This document shows, piece by piece, positions 10,299-20,121 of a DNA stretch of 34,596 nt. Source of the stretch: Bigelowiella natans CCMP2755 (lineage: Eukaryota; Cercozoa; Chlorarachniophyceae); NCBI GenBank assembly GCA_000320545.1, contig ADNK01003500.1:72501-107096 (forward strand), given 5' to 3'. The notes under the pieces are model-generated. The model saw only the letters and a list, made by a program, of their open reading frames with translations, made no database searches and was not told the origin of the DNA. Positions within the stretch are counted from its first letter, which is position 1. Every line of letters starts with the position of its first letter. The position numbers and the translations under genes are program-made.

Positions 10299-11492
10299 TC
10301 ATGTTACAAATCCTATCTTTGGAATGCTAAGTGGGTTGAGGATATGATGAGAACTTAAAAAGATAGTTTGGAAAAATTTGACCATCTGTATGTTCCGTTG
10401 AAATACTATCTTTTTTGACCCGAGGAATGACGTTCTATCATTGTCGTGAACAACTTCATCTGTGTCACCCTTATTCAACGAAGAAATCGGCAACCTCGAA
10501 GGACTCGGTCGTTGGCCAGCTTCCTTTCGTTGCGGATGTTGATGATGCTGTGTGGTCGCTGCCAAGAAGGTCTTCCACTGGTTTCCAAAGGCGAGAAGGA
10601 TCGTCAGAAGAAGGAAGCTCAAGTGCTGGAATACATTCGTTGCCGTCAACTCCATCTGCTGTGGAATTGCGAGTTCTGCTGACTCGGATTTGACGACATT
10701 CGAATAAATTATATCCTGCAAATTATTTTCCTCGGTTGACGAAACACTCCTTTTGGAAAAAGTGTCACAACTTAACGACGATGGTGTTGGGGAACAATTT
10801 AGCGACGATGGTGCTGGAGATTGTGGCAAAGGCGAAGAAGCTTTCACTGTCACGCCTTTCCTCAATTTCTCGTTCTCAGCAATCAAGGCTTGCATTTTTG
10901 CCATTAAATCATCGTTAGTTTCGCGAAGCTTCTTAACTTTGTTTTCCAGTTCCTGTAAATAAACTTTCTTCCGCTTTCTGGATTTCACTGCGGCCCGGCG
11001 ATTCTGCTCTCTTCGACGAAGTTTCTTCTCATCAAGAGGTCTCTTTTTACCAGAGAGTAACCCGTCTTTTAGAACGATGTCTCGGCATTTCTTTCGGACA
11101 CATTCATCCTTAATTTGAGGGACATCCCCTGATGAAGAATCGACCTCAGTTCTAGTAGTGTAAACTCTAGACTTCGATTTTGATTTCGGGTCACAGAGAG
11201 TAACTTTACGTGAAGATTGACCGGTAGGCGAAACCTCCCTCACCAATGCTCTACGTTGCTGAGTTCTTCGGTGGTTTGGAAGCTTCTGGCGCCTGTTTTT
11301 CTGCTCTCTCTGTTTTCCAACTATGGACTTTGGTGGGGATGCTGTGGGAATTGCTTCTTGCTTTTCCTGCTTAACCTGCACCTGGGCTGCTCGTGGGCTA
11401 ACTAAGGCACAGTTTGATTCATGGGGCCTACTGCAACTTAAAAAGTTTTCGAACAACCGCTCAACATCCTGGCACTTGGTATTTTTTACCAT
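10299..11492 (-). CDS. bZIP transcription factor, predicted IRE1-spliced (HAC1/XBP1/bZIP60 type)
   Basis: One exon; unspliced product 397 residues. Seen: basic region about 156-178 with the canonical N-x7-R at N164/R172 (NRRAAVKSR), continuous with a zipper of five leucines exactly seven apart (L182, L189, L196, L203, L210). Downstream, the zero frame runs into a hydrophobic segment LSFLLLTILLAF (291-302). An unconventional 20-base intron is predicted at 10678-10659 (see separate entry). Its removal keeps residues 1-271 and replaces the end with a 61-residue acidic tail (13 D/E, 3 K/R) stopping at 10471-10473, giving 333 residues. Known for HAC1, XBP1 and bZIP60: IRE1 at the ER cuts such an mRNA during protein-folding stress, and the frameshift makes the active factor. 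Orthology is inferred from this layout, not from alignment. The start is the first ATG, just after a 5' UTR hairpin. Confidence 0.88.
   Translation of the reverse strand: MVKNTKCQDVERLFENFLSCSRPHESNCALVSPRAAQVQVKQEKQEAIPTASPPKSIVGKQREQKNRRQKLPNHRRTQQRRALVREVSPTGQSSRKVTLCDPKSKSKSRVYTTRTEVDSSSGDVPQIKDECVRKKCRDIVLKDGLLSGKKRPLDEKKLRRREQNRRAAVKSRKRKKVYLQELENKVKKLRETNDDLMAKMQALIAENEKLRKGVTVKASSPLPQSPAPSSLNCSPTPSSLSCDTFSKRSVSSTEENNLQDIIYSNVVKSESAELAIPQQMELTATNVFQHLSFLLLTILLAFGNQWKTFLAATTQHHQHPQRKEAGQRPSPSRLPISSLNKGDTDEVVHDNDRTSFLGSKKIVFQRNIQMVKFFQTIFLSSHHILNPLSIPKIGFVT
10649..10686 (-). promoter_or_regulatory. Twin IRE1-type stem-loops flanking a 20-base unconventional intron
   Basis: In the bZIP mRNA, loop 1 is CAGCAGA (10681-10675) closed by a perfect 5-bp stem, CGAGU (10686-10682) with ACUCG (10674-10670). 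Loop 2 is again CAGCAGA (10661-10655) closed by a 6-bp stem, AUUCCA (10667-10662) with UGGAGU (10654-10649), one pair being G-U. Both loops are exactly seven bases and fit CNG|CNGN, the IRE1 cleavage motif. Cutting after the first G in each loop removes 10678-10659, 20 bases, a +1/-2 frame change. There is no GT-AG at these ends, so it is not an ordinary intron. The 20-base length equals that recalled for hacA/hac1 of filamentous fungi; XBP1 has 26 and bZIP60 has 23, all 2 modulo 3. Confidence 0.82.
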
Positions 11493-11494
11493 CT

Positions 11495-11523
11495 CAGAGA
11501 GCTTTAGCTCTCTGCTGTGCTAA
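11495..11523 (-). promoter_or_regulatory. 5' UTR hairpin two bases upstream of the bZIP start codon
   Basis: CAGAGAGCT-TT-AGCTCTCTG (11495-11514) is a perfect 20-base inverted repeat ending two bases before the ATG (11492-11490). In the mRNA it can form a 9-bp stem, or 8 bp with a 4-base loop. An alternative fold pairs UUAGC (11523-11519) with GCUAA (11508-11504) and exposes a third CAGCAGA (11517-11511). A role in translational control is inference. Confidence 0.5.
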
Positions 11524-11692
11524 GGCCTATGCGAGGGCGTACTGGATGTGTGGGGGGGTTCGTGCGAATTCGCTGCTTTCAGGTTTAGTGCCGTGAAATA
11601 AATCGCCGAACGTAGCCTAATTTTTAGTATTGATCTATATTCTTGGATACGACATGCCTCAATGAATGAATCTCATGTAAATGAGCGTTCAA

Positions 11693-11917
11693 TCAATTCA
11701 ACACCAAATCTGGAATGTTAAAATCAACAAATCCAGAACTTTTGTTGGATTGATATCTTATACTGTTCAGAGAAATAGACTTAATTTCTACGATGTTTTC
11801 ATTTTTCAGAGCAATAAGAGAAGAAATATCAACTAATTCTTCCACAACGTCCCCAGAAATTATTCTTAAACTCATCAACACGTACGTCGAAATTCGCGAA
11901 TTCATTTTCTTGTCCAA
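11693..11917 (-). CDS. Small hypothetical ORF upstream of the bZIP gene
   Basis: An open frame of 74 residues starting MDKKMNSRISTYVLMSLRII and ending at TGA. It has alternating hydrophobic and charged residues (SGDVVEELVDISSL) consistent with helices, and is more AT-rich than the confirmed genes. It lies in the gap between the bZIP gene and the WW/EF-hand gene. It could be a tiny gene, a 5' exon of something longer, or chance. I recognise no family. Confidence 0.3.
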   Translation of the reverse strand: MDKKMNSRISTYVLMSLRIISGDVVEELVDISSLIALKNENIVEIKSISLNSIRYQSNKSSGFVDFNIPDLVLN

Positions 11918-12368
11918 ATTTTGATTTTATGCTCGAAGAAAATGGGAACAAAAATCATTTATTCGGCTAGCCTGTTTGCATGCATGATGGCAAAGATTTC
12001 CCCAAATATTTGAGGAAATCCATCCAAATTCTTCATCTATGGATGTTGCTCAAGGAAGGAAGCAAGCATCAAAATGAAACAAAAGAAGTGCATTGTGTAT
12101 ACGCTCGTACGCGTAGATCTAGTCGATTGTTCTCTAGATGTCGTTGGTAGACCCACATGTTCAGACTTAGCTGTTTTCAAGCCATAGGTCATGATCATGC
12201 TTGTCTTCTCCTCTAAATCACATTCTCATTAGAAAAATAAAAATATGATGGAAGTATTCGTCATATTTCGCATGAAAATGTTTCTACTAATTGACATCGC
12301 ACAACACTTCTTGCAACAACAAACAACGCGTGATCACAACAGACGCAAGTGAGACGCAAGTGGCAACC
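11918..12368. other. Upstream region of the WW/EF-hand gene
   Basis: 450 bases with no supported exon. It is AT-rich with a few GCTAGC and GCATGC words (11967-11986) but no long palindrome. It should contain the promoter and 5' UTR of the plus-strand gene starting at 12369; an additional 5' exon cannot be excluded. Confidence 0.4.
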
Positions 12369-13752
12369 ATGGAGTGGAGCTTGGAGAGGAGCGAGCAGTT
12401 TGTCGACACGATGAGAATAATGCTTGCGGGCTATGACCAGGATCCCTCTGCACGATATCCAACCACTATTGAGCAGGTAGCAATAACACAATGACTACTA
12501 CATGTAAGAAATGCAATCAACGGTGGAGAGCCTTTCTGGGATCATTTTAGCTTTCGGAAGTTTGTTCGAGGCATCTCGATAACTTTGAGTGAATTAATAC
12601 AATCCATCAACAATAACATCAGACTGCTCGGTGTTTAAATGCGCTCCCAAAGGTAGCACAATGACAATAATGTTCTTATCATCACCGAAGGGTGTGTTTT
12701 GAGATCTTAAATACAAAAGGAGCAGGCCGAGAGTGCTCTGCGCGACTTCTCTAAATCTGCACGGGAGGCAGTTCAAGTGATGCAAAGAAAACTTGCTGAA
12801 GGGATAATAACATCAACACCTTCGATCGATAAATCGATTCGCAGGACCCCATACCGGACACCTTCAAGAAGTATGAATATGTTGTTAAAAGTAGCACTAA
12901 TAAATATCCCGACAACAATATTTCCCTATCCAAGAAGCTACCAATGCTTGAGGATGAAACTATTAGTTCTCGAACGTTTTTATAATTTACATCTAAGAGA
13001 AATGAGGTGGCGCAGTAGATATAACATTTTGGATAATTATCCTGCTTGCTTGCTTCTCGCTTTCATTTTTCTCTTCGTTGGGTTTCAATGGCGGTGAAAT
13101 GCGGCCATTTGGCTCATTGGTTCATATATTTTGTGCATTTAATAATGAAGTCCCTATCTCGGGTAAGGAGTACATTTGGGCCTCTTGCGGCACCTTTCTC
13201 CTTTCTCTTTGTAATTGAGCATTGCCATCATCCGTGTAGCTCTGCTACTCTTGGGCTGAACCAGCTAATGATAAAACTCCTTACACTACCCGATAATTGT
13301 TACCATTGCCGCTACACAGAGAAATCAGTACATTGGATTCAGTATGTAGACGAAAAAACGCAGCGCGCATACTACGAAAATCAGCTTACTGGGTACGTCC
13401 TGTTGATGGACGGTAGAGAAGGGGGGGGGGGGGGGACATTAACATCGTAAAATAGTACTTGGCAGAGCAATAACATATGGTGCGACACTACGGAATGATA
13501 TCCTATGTTACGCTGCTATGCTACCGATCTTGAAATTCCCTGCAATTCTAAAAATGATGTAGCGAAACAACATGGGAATGCCCGAAGTCCCAATTCAAGG
13601 TAGACTAATTCAGCATAACATTTCTTAATTCTTCTGTAGTATAATCGTACAATTGTTTTTAATTGCAAAAGCGTTATCCTTCATTGCTTGTCTGTTCTCC
13701 TACACCACTTTCTGGCAATTTCAACATTGATCTCTTGTTCTTTCTTGTTCCG

Positions 13753-13789
<37 letters not shown>

Positions 13790-13808
13790 ATCGATCGATC
13801 TATGCACA

Positions 13809-13862
<54 letters not shown>

Positions 13863-15329
13863 AGAGGGGGGGGGGGGGGAAGATTATCAATCATCCTTGG
13901 AAGCCACTTACGTTCTTAATGTTGTAAAGATTGACGGACAAGACTTTGTTGAGTGGGAAGAGGATGCTTTCACTGAGGAGGAATTTTTAGGTTGCAAGAT
14001 AATTTTCAGTGCATCTTCTTTCCGGAAGAAGTCAAATTGACGAATTAATGACGATGATGATGATGATGATGATGGTGATGGTAGTGGTAGTGGTAACGAT
14101 GATCCATGCCTAATTTCTCCATTTAATACTCTGTGGGTCTATACTTTTGTGCTGCGATGGTGGGATTAGTTGCCACGAAGAGGGCGTTCGACATGGTGGA
14201 TCAGGATAAAAATGGGATGATTGAAGAGAGGGAACTCAAGGTTTCAACGATCCACAAATACTCTTAATAGAAGAGATCACAGAATCTGTGCATTGATCGC
14301 TCACCTTGACGTGTGTGGATGGCTTTACGTGATAATACGTGAAAGTAGGGCAAGCGTTGTATACCGTGTTGTCCAGGATGAGAGTAATTGGGTGTGTTGT
14401 TTTGATGCTTCCAGGATTTTCTGGCGAAAACAAACAAGGCGAGCCAATTTGATGACATGAAGCAGCTCATTCCTAAGGTTGGAGCAGCGACAGTTCAGTG
14501 ATGATAAACTAGAGGATTGCCTGGATCTTACATACTACTACTAGTGCGATTGATTTTAATCTTTCTATCCCTTCTGTTTATTGGCGTGTTTATTGGCGTT
14601 GTAATTCTCATCAATATTTCCCTCCTTGTTGTCCTTACAATCCAAGATTCGTGATCTTGGTAGTTTTCGTGCATTTTGGGACGCTGTATTGGATGCTTAC
14701 GGTAATAGGAAATGCTGATAGATGACCAAAGGACCGGGAATAATACCAAAAATGTTATGCTTCCTTCTGGAACCGTACGTGTTAGCTTCATTCGTCGTTC
14801 CATGATTCATTTCCATTGGAGAAATCTGGATGATACAGTGATAAAAAGTGTGGAGGAGAGAGAAATGGAGATGAAAGAAAGCACGTAGCGAATAAATAAA
14901 TATACTTAATTTTCCTGATTACTACCACGTTCGATTTAGAATATATAATATAATATATATATATATATATATATATTAATATATTACATATAAATGAAAC
15001 GATCGATTCAGGCACTACAAGATGTCTCGAGCTATTCAAACAACAGTTCAGTTTCTCTATTACTCCGGAAGGTATTTCAAGTGTACTGTGCCTGCATTCT
15101 TTATTCTCATTTCGTTATTTATTTCTCTATTTACTAGTGCCGTCCATTGTCTACGAGACTCCTGAAACCTCCCCTACGAAGCCGTGATGATGACATAGCT
15201 AGCTTGCTCGCGGGTTTCTTCGATCGTAGATGCGCGCTTGCAGGTCTCAAAATAAGTCACGATTTTGTAGAACCATTGTTGAGGGGTTACGATTTGTTTA
15301 GTAGCGCCGACAATAATATAGTTTTATAG
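12369..15329 (+). CDS. WW domain plus EF-hand protein
   Basis: Ten exons with matching phases: 12369-12476, 12720-12870, 13320-13392, 13563-13599, 13930-13990, 14170-14240, 14415-14480, 14709-14837, 15012-15071, 15138-15329; 315 residues. Residues 1-86 form a charged helical region. A WW domain follows: W92, the aromatic pair Y104-Y105, N107, then W115-E-C-P118, split over two exons. Residues 154-165 (DQDKNGMIEERE) are a canonical EF-hand loop with calcium ligands D1, D3, N5, G6, I8 and E12, preceded by the helix ending TKRAFDMV. WW domains bind proline-rich ligands and the EF-hand binds calcium, so a calcium-responsive adaptor is a fair inference. The C-terminal 130 residues match nothing I know. 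If the splice at 14480 is not used, translation would stop at 14501, giving 195 residues. Confidence 0.72.
13755..13859. repeat. (TC)n ... (CA)n(GA)n microsatellite pair inside an intron
   Basis: A TC tract (13755-13787) and a GA tract (13826-13859) are reverse complements of about 33 bases, separated by a short ATCGATCGAT segment and a CA tract (13806-13826). All lie in intron 13600-13929 of the WW/EF-hand gene and could form one long intronic hairpin. Confidence 0.85.
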
Positions 15330-15446
15330 GTATCAATTGTCATCATAGATGTAAAAAATGCAAAATTTTGATGCAACATGTGATTGTACGGCAGCATAAT
15401 TTTTATTGATTGCTAGTTCATTGCACGCATGTGTGCGCCCCACACT

Positions 15447-15474
15447 ACACGCACCATGCTAGCATGGTGCGTGT
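15447..15474. repeat. Perfect 28-bp palindrome
   Basis: The left half reads ACACGCACCATGCT and the right half is its exact reverse complement. The centre is GCTAGC inside CATGCTAGCATG, the same core found in the other convergent gaps. As RNA of either strand it could form a 12-bp stem with a CUAG loop. Confidence 0.95.
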
Positions 15475-15735
15475 GCCTAGTATACTAGCGACGATAATAG
15501 TTGTGTGTGCAGAGCATTTACCGTTCTCACAACGCGTGCATGACGTAGCAGCCCCAAGAGCACCGAGACTGGCGAAGTTAAGCAATGTGATGACAGTGTG
15601 TCGTGCGTGATGATCGATTGATGTCGCATATCGCTAGATCGCTCGAGCAGAGCCGTGCATCGCTAGCAGCATGTCCAGATGTATTCGATTCTGCATTGGC
15701 GCGGTTCACGCTAGCACGCTGCATACTGTGATATA

Positions 15736-15819
15736 GAGACGGATGTAGTGAAGTGATTAAATCTTTTCAATAGTCACCCTATGTAGCTATGCAACGCAGC
15801 AGCGGCTACAGCGGTTATG
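15736..15819 (+). repeat. Dispersed intergenic repeat block, copy 1
   Basis: Similar to 22928-23019 on the same strand. Both begin GAGACGGATG, share TTAAATCTTTTCAA and AGCGGCTACAGCG, and end TTATG, with scattered substitutions and a few short gaps. Confidence 0.8.
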
Positions 15820-16199
15820 CTGCATCCTGTAGTGTGCGAGTGGTTTTATTAGCATGCCGGCTATGCAATGATGCGAGCAGGTATCGATGATGTCATTAGT
15901 TTCTCCCTAGAAATCGGAAAGTGTCTCTGGCTAGCTGGGCACCGCAATCTATAAATCCGTGCTACTAATGATGATGCGCCCGTAGCAACCTGGCAAAGCA
16001 CGAGGCTACACATGTCATCACGTACGTACACCCATGATTGTGCAGCACACATGGCTATGCAATGTCATGGCCCTGCTAGCCTGCTGCCCGCACATGCAGA
16101 TATACTCCACAGCCCGAATGATGATATCAAGTGTGATAAACGTTTCAAAATTAAATGATGCATTCATCGAAAATTGCCCCAGAAACATGGACGTTAGTA

Positions 16200-18299
16200 T
16201 CAGGACGGCTTAAGTTTGATTTGTGGTGGTCTGTATTCAAGTTCCTCGGCTAACCCTGAAGCTCCACCACGAGGCCCAAGGAGGACTTTGCGCTGAAATC
16301 TGTAGAAAGAAAAGGCGTTGTTGTAGACTTTCACGTACTATGATAGTTTTGAGATATTCATACCTGTAGAACTCCGCAGCGCCAGGCTTCAGCATGATGA
16401 AGAAATTGTCATTCGAGGTGCCAGCACCACCTGATCGTGTGAATTCTCTCTTCCATTTAAAGTCAAGACCGCCGTCTTCTTCCACTTGGTCTTCGGCGTT
16501 GTGCTCAGGATCCCGTTCATACAAAGCCTGGTGGTCTTGGCTTATGGACAAGATCAAAGACTTCTCGGACTGAACGCTCTCCTACGAGTTTTAACGCGCA
16601 AGAAGAAGAAGAAGATACGCACCAGAAAGTCGTGAGACAAGGAACAAAATTTCAGGGCGCCTCAACATCATTTGCGACACTGTGTGAAGAAACACTTCTC
16701 TAGTCGAATATTCCAGAAATTCTTTCGTGTTTTCTCAACATAATGGCCAATTTAGTGTCTTGAAGGAAGAAGCACAACATTTCATCTACATCCATTTTCT
16801 TCCTCCCTCTCCACTTACCTCCATTTCAGGCTCTGAAAATTGAATCCAGCTATACGAGAAGGGGTGCTGCGAAGGAGTTGGAAGAAGGGGAGCTACATTC
16901 ACTGCCTTCAAATGGGGTTTCGACGGATGCTCTGGCTGAGCGTTGGCCTTCTCAAACGAACTGACAATAGCTTTGATCTGGTACTCCCGTGTACTCTTTT
17001 CCCTGCGTTCCCGTCGTTTCTGCCGTGCCATTTCTTGCGCCTTCTCTTCCAGTGCAGCTTTCGAAACATGCTTGCTCGTTTTACCGTACCTGATTATTCA
17101 ATGTAACATAACAAATGGAAGTTAATAGCTGACTAGCAACAACTGACTTCATCCATTTGAGGAAGAAATAGTTCTCAACACATATCAGGAAGGAGTTGAA
17201 AAAGAAGGCTACTCGACGTTCACACAATACGGACCAGTCGTGGACAGGAACAGCGACTTTCTCAGCCAGCCGACCGGAAGCTTTTCTTCATCCTGGAGGA
17301 GAGGCGAGAAAGAGTAGAAAAGGAGGATTGTAAGCTATTATTGCAGAGGTATTGCTCTCTCCAAACAAAGGAAACAACCACTCTATCGAATGATAAAGCT
17401 TATACCATTCCCATCAATATCATCATCATCATCCTCACTATCATCCTGTCATCATCGTCAAATTCTTCATTCCTACCTCGTCCTCTGCAGGCTCTGGTTC
17501 AAACAATACGGCATCCTCCGGATCCAAAGGTGGTCGTCTGATGTTTCCGTCTTCATCTCCTTCATCCATTCTTTCTGCAGCCTCTCTGTATTGATCCACG
17601 TTGACGAGGTCGATTGGAACACCAAGGAGTCGCTCCGGATAGACGTCAAATTCACGCTTCAAGTCGAGGTAAGATGCACAGTATCTTTAAAACAAGAGCA
17701 CACAAGAGAAGAATAAGAAGAAATGTCAGGAAAAGATCGTCAAGGGGGTCCGTTTTAGAGCAAATTTCACGCGGGATATAACGAATTTTCATCCATCCTT
17801 TCTAATGGCATCCCTCTCGTTCGCTGACTGTAAAAACTAATTTACGAAATGATACGCCTTTCACCCTCACCTTGTAAGACGATCTTCGGGATGCGGATAG
17901 CGTAACATCTTCATGTGCGCATGAGGTTCTGGCAGCGATGTCTGATACCTCACTTTACATAAAAACCGCGATCTCCTGAAACAATCGAATAAAATAATCA
18001 ACAAAATCTGTCACGATGTGCAGCAAAAAGATTCCACGCAAAAGAAGTGTGCTGCGGCATGGGCAATTATACTTTTTGGGGTCTCCCTGCTTCTTTGACT
18101 GTACGGATGAGTGCTTCCGCTGGAAGAAGTGTAACGAATGAGTTGAAACATGAGATAGTTAGGAGTGCGCAGTTTCTTCATTGTTCTTTGGAAAATAATA
18201 TATTGTGGTAGTTGCAGGAAGACTTGCGCATGATTAGTTTCAATTGATGCTGGAAACGATCTTAAATACCTTCCGTAGTTCCTTTTTTCCCCCTCCCAT
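16200..18299 (-). CDS. PAF1: PAF1, subunit of the RNA polymerase II-associated Paf1 complex
   Basis: Resolved exons: 18299-18270, 18119-18073, 17975-17871, 17684-17477, 17292-17213, 17089-16819, (unresolved coding at about 16790-16600, probably including 16679-16623), 16581-16364, 16299-16200. The N-terminus is short and lysine-rich (MGGGKKELRK). Then come FLCKVRYQTSLPEP and LRYPHPEDRL, and LKREFDVYPERLLGVPIDLV, in the order of eukaryotic Paf1; then WLRKSLFLST and a charged helical middle. The late block LDFKWKREF...NFFIMLKPGAAEFYR followed by FQRKVLLGPRG corresponds to the conserved C-terminal core. Paf1 couples elongating RNA polymerase II to histone modification and 3' processing. It ends soon after the core, so the long acidic Ser/Glu tail of animal PAF1 is absent. 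The 16790-16600 part should be read from cDNA. Confidence 0.9.
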
Positions 18300-18373
18300 T
18301 CTTCAAACTTCCAGAGCGGCTAGTCAGCAAACAACAGAAATGTTGTGAAATAAATTGGATCGTTAACCTCCTC

Positions 18374-18416
<43 letters not shown>

Positions 18417-18962
18417 ACAGAAATAAAGAAAGAGACACGCATAATACACGATGTGCACATGTCACTGAAAGGAATGCTGTGTGAAGTAGATGTGCAACCT
18501 CCTCTCTCCCCCTACTTGAATTGGAAAATTGCGGATGGTGCTTCGCTGCTACTACTACTGACGTACACGCTGCGATAAGTAGCTTAAAAGGTTGTCGCTC
18601 TAGCTAAATTCCCCTATATCTCTCCTCGTATCTCAAACACGAACTACGATCAGAATATATTTCAAAATACATTCATCTAACGACGATCGAAGTTTAGGTA
18701 CGACATCGGAACTTATTTGTCGCAGGAATTTTTATGGCTATTTTCCCCAACAAGAGCATCAAATCGTGTGAATCTTAAATTTGGTATATATTCAGACTCC
18801 CAGCATGAACGGCTCTCTTCGTAGGGGGACATAAGGCTCTCTGCCCTGGGACATTGGAGGATGAGACGGAGGACTTGAGCCTCTGTAAAGTATTAATCTA
18901 GCTCGGAGATGGTCCGCACTATTTTTGGAAACTAGAGAGAGAAAAGGATTCGTGACAGCTGA
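18300..18962. promoter_or_regulatory. Divergent promoter region of PAF1 and DBR1, with (CA)n
   Basis: 663 bases between two start codons facing away from each other. It contains a CA repeat (18375-18419) near PAF1. No exon or recognisable promoter element was seen. Confidence 0.45.
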
Positions 18963-20078
18963 ATGATGGCCATTCATCGGTACGGTGCTGTCGATGCAGG
19001 CTTTATCTCTGTGGATCCGAATTATGGTTTGATAGAACTCAAGGAAGCTAAGATGCGGAAGCGACTAAGTTCATGGAAGAAGTTGATTCGACGGGTTGCA
19101 ATCTTGACGCTTGCTTTTTGTGCGCTGGCGAACTCGTCCGCCATCGCAAGTTCCGAGGTTATCACCTTATCTTCCGAAGTGAGAGGCACGGAACCAGGTC
19201 TAATGTCGGCTGCTCACAGAGATAGGAAAAGAAAGGTACATTCTTTCATTTCTTCAAAAACGCGTGAATCATGATTTGCGTGCCCTCTCACTTTGATTGT
19301 ACTCCTAGCGGACGTGGCGACCGCATTGGAAGAAGAATAAACAGAAATCTAAAACAAAGTCCTTGCTATCGTCTGCTCGTGCGTCTTTACTGTCTGAAGC
19401 GACATACCGTGAAGCTCTAACAGACCCATGGAAGTTGCTTTCCATCGCCCGACGAGCGAAAAGAGAGAGGAGCAAGGCAAGGAATACGACCGATATGAAC
19501 GATACTAGTAGAAATTTTACTGCTGCTGCTGGTACCGAAGGAACTAAATCAGCTGAGAACGTGGAGAAGAAAATGATAATTGAAGGCGAAGAAGCTGCTT
19601 CGGTTTATGCTGGTATAGACCGGAATTCTACTAGCTCCCCTATCGAGAAGAAGGTGGTTGTGGCCGTGATAGGATGCCTCCATGGGCAGCTTGAGACAGC
19701 CTACGAAACTCTTAAGACCATCGAGAGGAAAAGCGGGATATTAATTGATTTTGTCATTGTCGCTGGAGATTTTCAGGTGTGGATATGTAAGAGGGGATTG
19801 AGTGGGGAAAGCACGAGGGAGGAGGAAGAGATCTAGCACCCGGGATGAATTTGATACGAAAATACTGATATTTTCATTGTTTGTCCAAGGCCCACTTCCC
19901 CATTCCTCCGAACTGATAATATCGTAATAACATTATCATTTCTTCACAATGATATAAGGCTATACGGAACGAAGAGGACCTATCGTTTATGGTGTGTCCA
20001 CCGAAATACCGCCAAATGGGAACGTTCTTCAAGTATTACAATGTAAGAGCATCCATCTCTTCTCCACACACCAACACA

Positions 20079-20121
<43 letters not shown>

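Larger units (their letters stand above)
15330..16199. other. Convergent intergenic gap 3 with a 28-bp palindrome
   Basis: 870 bases between the stop codons of the WW/EF-hand gene and PAF1. From 15410 to about 16090 it is dense in CATG, CTAG and TGCA words. It carries the longest palindrome of the window (15447-15474) and a block homologous to part of gap 4 (15736-15819). No protein-coding exon is supported. Confidence 0.6.

Noticed and set aside
14647-14701. Extra exon reading IRDLGSFRAFWDAVLDAY in the WW/EF-hand gene
   Set aside because: Using it would require a 20-23 base ordinary intron right after it. Joining 14480 directly to 14709 keeps phase with a normal 228-base intron.
15021-15164. 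47-residue ORF with a hydrophobic segment
   Set aside because: It lies in another frame of exons 15012-15071 and 15138-15329 of the WW/EF-hand gene and runs through the intron between them.
15560-15600. 5S rRNA-like motif GCGAAGTTAAGCA (15572-15584)
   Set aside because: Only this short stretch resembles the conserved 5S segment; the rest of the 5S fold and the flanking stems are not recognisable, so it may be chance or a decayed fragment.
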